Source: Acidobacteriaceae bacterium (GTDB lineage Bacteria; Acidobacteriota; Terriglobia; Terriglobales; Acidobacteriaceae). From it: 6,867 nucleotides of DNA. The DNA lies in contig PMMJ01000342.1 in the NCBI GenBank assembly GCA_003162255.1, forward strand, positions 1 through 6,867. Direction: 5' to 3'. A model generated the notes under the pieces. It made no database searches and was not told the DNA's origin. It was given only the letters and a program-made list of their open reading frames with translations. This document shows, piece after piece, positions 5,436 to 6,867 of the stretch. Every line of letters starts with the position of its first letter. The first letter of the stretch is position 1. The position numbers were made by a program, and so were the translations under genes.

Positions 5436-6517
5436 GCACTAAATACCGTGTCGTGGTAGTGGGCATGGGCAAGCGCGGAATGCACCATGCCCAAGCCTTT
5501 CAGGCGAACGGCCGCTTCGAGGTGGTTGGCGTGTGCGACATCGACCCAGCCCGTCTGGACGCGGCCGCGGCCAAGTTCGGCGCGGCCAAGGGCACGGACG
5601 CGCTCCAGGTCGCTTCCGCTGCCAAGCCCGATGTCTTCTGCTTCTGCACTCTCCCGAACCTGCGCAGCGAGATGATTCGCGCCGGCATCAAGAGCGGCGC
5701 GCGCCTGATTGCTTTTGAAAAGCCGGTGGCCTTGACCACGCGCGAGGGATTCCTGGTCAGGAAGCTGCTGGCGGACAGCGGCGTCAAAGCCGTAGTCAGT
5801 CATCAGCATCGCTACGGCGAGCATTATCGCAAGGTAAAGGAGATCGTTGCCAGTGGCGCACTAGGACGCATCCACACCGTCTATGGCACGGCCTCGGGCT
5901 GGATGATGCACATGATCTCGCATCTGATCGATTACATGCGCTGGTACAACGAAGGAACGTCCAAGGGCGAATCGCCGGCAGCGCAGTGGGTGATGGCGCA
6001 GGGGGCAGGACGCGGAAAGCTGACCGACTTGCTTCCGTCACCCGACTACATCGCCGGCTTCATCCAGTTCGCCAACGGAGTGCGCGGAATTGTCGAGTGT
6101 GGCGCTGGCGCTCCGGACGTTCCCGAGGTCGATTACTGGTTTCGGAAGTGCCGCATCGGCGCGCAGGGAACCGAGGGATTCGCCGAGGTTCTGACTGGCG
6201 GCGGCTGGCGCGCGGTGACCAAGGCGGGCGCTTCCTCGGGCGGCGGCTCCATGAACTACGACCTCGATATGCCCCCGTATATTCAGGACATCGCCGACTG
6301 GCTGGATGATGACCGCAAAATGCATCCGTGCAATTTCGAAAGCGCGTACGCAGGTTTCGAAATCATGATGGCGTTCTGCCGCTCGGCCGCTAACGGAGGA
6401 CAGGTGTCCCTGCCGCTCACGGATGCCGCCGATGAAATCGAGCTGCTGAAAGCGCACCTGGCGGATCGCAAGGTCCTGCTTTCCACGCCGGTGAACGCCA
6501 AGGAGTACGGGCAGTAA
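5432..6517 (+). CDS. Gfo/Idh/MocA family NAD(P)-dependent oxidoreductase
   Basis: The protein has 361 residues, normal for the family. The N-terminal Rossmann fold has the dinucleotide motif GMGKRG (11-16), followed by an acidic end of strand two (CDIDPARL, Asp36), which favours NAD. FEKPVAL (95-101) carries the family's EKP motif with the catalytic-type Lys97. SHLIDYMRWY (163-172) holds the active-site His164. Where many relatives have Asp four residues before this His, this protein has His160. No signal peptide is seen, so it should act in the cytoplasm. Start: ATG at 5432 forms ATGA with the aminotransferase stop codon, and AGGAG lies six bases upstream; the in-frame extension back to 5240 only runs through the aminotransferase gene. 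The likely role is oxidation of a sugar hydroxyl to the ketone used by the aminotransferase, as in WbpB/WbpE or NtdC/NtdA pairs. The substrate is not known. Confidence 0.93.
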   Translation: MSTKYRVVVVGMGKRGMHHAQAFQANGRFEVVGVCDIDPARLDAAAAKFGAAKGTDALQVASAAKPDVFCFCTLPNLRSEMIRAGIKSGARLIAFEKPVALTTREGFLVRKLLADSGVKAVVSHQHRYGEHYRKVKEIVASGALGRIHTVYGTASGWMMHMISHLIDYMRWYNEGTSKGESPAAQWVMAQGAGRGKLTDLLPSPDYIAGFIQFANGVRGIVECGAGAPDVPEVDYWFRKCRIGAQGTEGFAEVLTGGGWRAVTKAGASSGGGSMNYDLDMPPYIQDIADWLDDDRKMHPCNFESAYAGFEIMMAFCRSAANGGQVSLPLTDAADEIELLKAHLADRKVLLSTPVNAKEYGQ

Positions 6518-6583
6518 GAGTCCCGCCGAGGACGCCTTCAGCCCCTTGCGGATGGGACAGCGCGTTACGCAATTTCAGCGCGC

Positions 6584-6610
6584 CCCGCTCGCACCAGCGG
6601 GCCAAATTTG
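6584..6610 (+). terminator. Possible weak terminator after the aminotransferase operon
   Basis: CCCGCT (6584-6589) pairs with AGCGGG (6596-6601) around CGCACC, and ccaaatttg follows. The stem is only six pairs and the T-run is short. It lies 67 bases after the oxidoreductase stop codon. Confidence 0.3.
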
Positions 6611-6753
6611 TCTCGGTGTAAAATTGGGCGTTAGTCCTCTTGTACTTCGTTTTGTTCTTCGATCACGATGTAAACTTGGGGCGGTCGGCGCAGTGTATCC
6701 ATATGGGCGTTGACCTCATCTAATTCGCAAGCAAGGCACCAGAGCCGGCTTGC

Positions 6754-6759
6754 AAGGAG
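6754..6759 (+). promoter_or_regulatory. Ribosome binding site of the transketolase gene
   Basis: AAGGAG lies seven bases before the ATG at 6767 and supports that start. A TAAAAT at 6619-6624 could be a -10 box upstream, but no fitting -35 was found. Confidence 0.8.
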
Positions 6760-6766
6760 AGAATTG

Positions 6767-6867
6767 ATGGCCGTCAGTGACCAATCTGTCGCCACCGGTG
6801 CCAAGCTCGATCAGTTGTGTATCAACACGATTCGCACTCTTTCGATAGACGCGGTGCAGAAGGCGAA
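6767..6867 (+). CDS. tkt: Transketolase, N-terminal fragment (3' truncated by window edge)
   Basis: Thirty-three complete codons are visible before the window ends. The stretch LDQLCINTIRTLSIDAVQKA matches the first helix of bacterial transketolases, which normally runs directly into an N-SGHPG motif; the last two bases (aa) fit the expected Asn. Transketolase is a thiamine-diphosphate enzyme of the pentose phosphate pathway that moves two-carbon units between sugar phosphates in the cytoplasm. A strong ribosome binding site precedes the ATG. A 249-base gap from the upstream oxidoreductase, with a possible terminator, suggests it has its own promoter. The assignment rests on a short but characteristic stretch. 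Confidence 0.85.
   Translation, partial: MAVSDQSVATGAKLDQLCINTIRTLSIDAVQKA

Noticed and set aside
6640..6715. Sigma70 promoter for the transketolase from TTGTAC, TTGTTC or TTGACC boxes
   Set aside because: None of these has a credible -10 hexamer at 16-18 bases, so no promoter was called.

Overview
The window looks like chromosomal DNA from a moderately GC-rich, Gram-negative-type bacterium, most likely an Acidobacteriota member. This assignment is inference. It rests on the mix of a TonB-domain sensor fusion, a GAF/HD-GYP protein and a processive-type GT2 enzyme, and on the palindromic intergenic repeats. No rRNA, tRNA, CRISPR array, transposase or phage gene is visible.

Layout: (1) bases 1-696, the C-terminal membrane part of a family 2 glycosyltransferase whose start lies outside the window; (2) 697-806, a convergent intergenic gap filled by octanucleotide repeats in two inverted arrays; (3) 807-2333 on the minus strand, an unusual GAF - transmembrane - TonB C-terminal fusion; (4) 2334-2596, a divergent regulatory region with a minus-strand promoter, a near-perfect 28-base palindrome over its -35 box, and a second inverted octamer array of the same family; (5) 2597-3880, a GAF/HD-GYP protein with a complete catalytic signature, probably a cyclic-di-GMP phosphodiesterase; (6) 3881-4295, a long intergenic region with a large hairpin, two smaller hairpins, two overlapping sigma70-type promoters and a palindromic operator candidate; (7) 4296-6517, a two-gene operon of a DegT/DnrJ/EryC1/StrS aminotransferase and a Gfo/Idh/MocA oxidoreductase that overlap by ATGA; (8) 6518-6766, an intergenic region; (9) 6767 onward, the first 33 codons of a transketolase.

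How the genes may work together: the oxidoreductase/aminotransferase pair matches the known two-step logic of making an amino sugar (oxidise a sugar hydroxyl, then transaminate the ketone), as in WbpB/WbpE-type or NtdC/NtdA-type pairs. The substrate cannot be read from the sequence. The upstream glycosyltransferase suggests envelope or exopolysaccharide synthesis, but it is not in the same operon. The two divergent GAF proteins share one control region and could be co-regulated. One would act in c-di-GMP turnover, and the other could link a cytoplasmic sensor to the periplasm.

The most unusual signals are the phased octamer repeat family at two sites, the two strong operator-like palindromes (2420-2447 and 4162-4186), and the GAF-TonB fusion, which lacks the Ser/His pair of classical TonB transmembrane helices.
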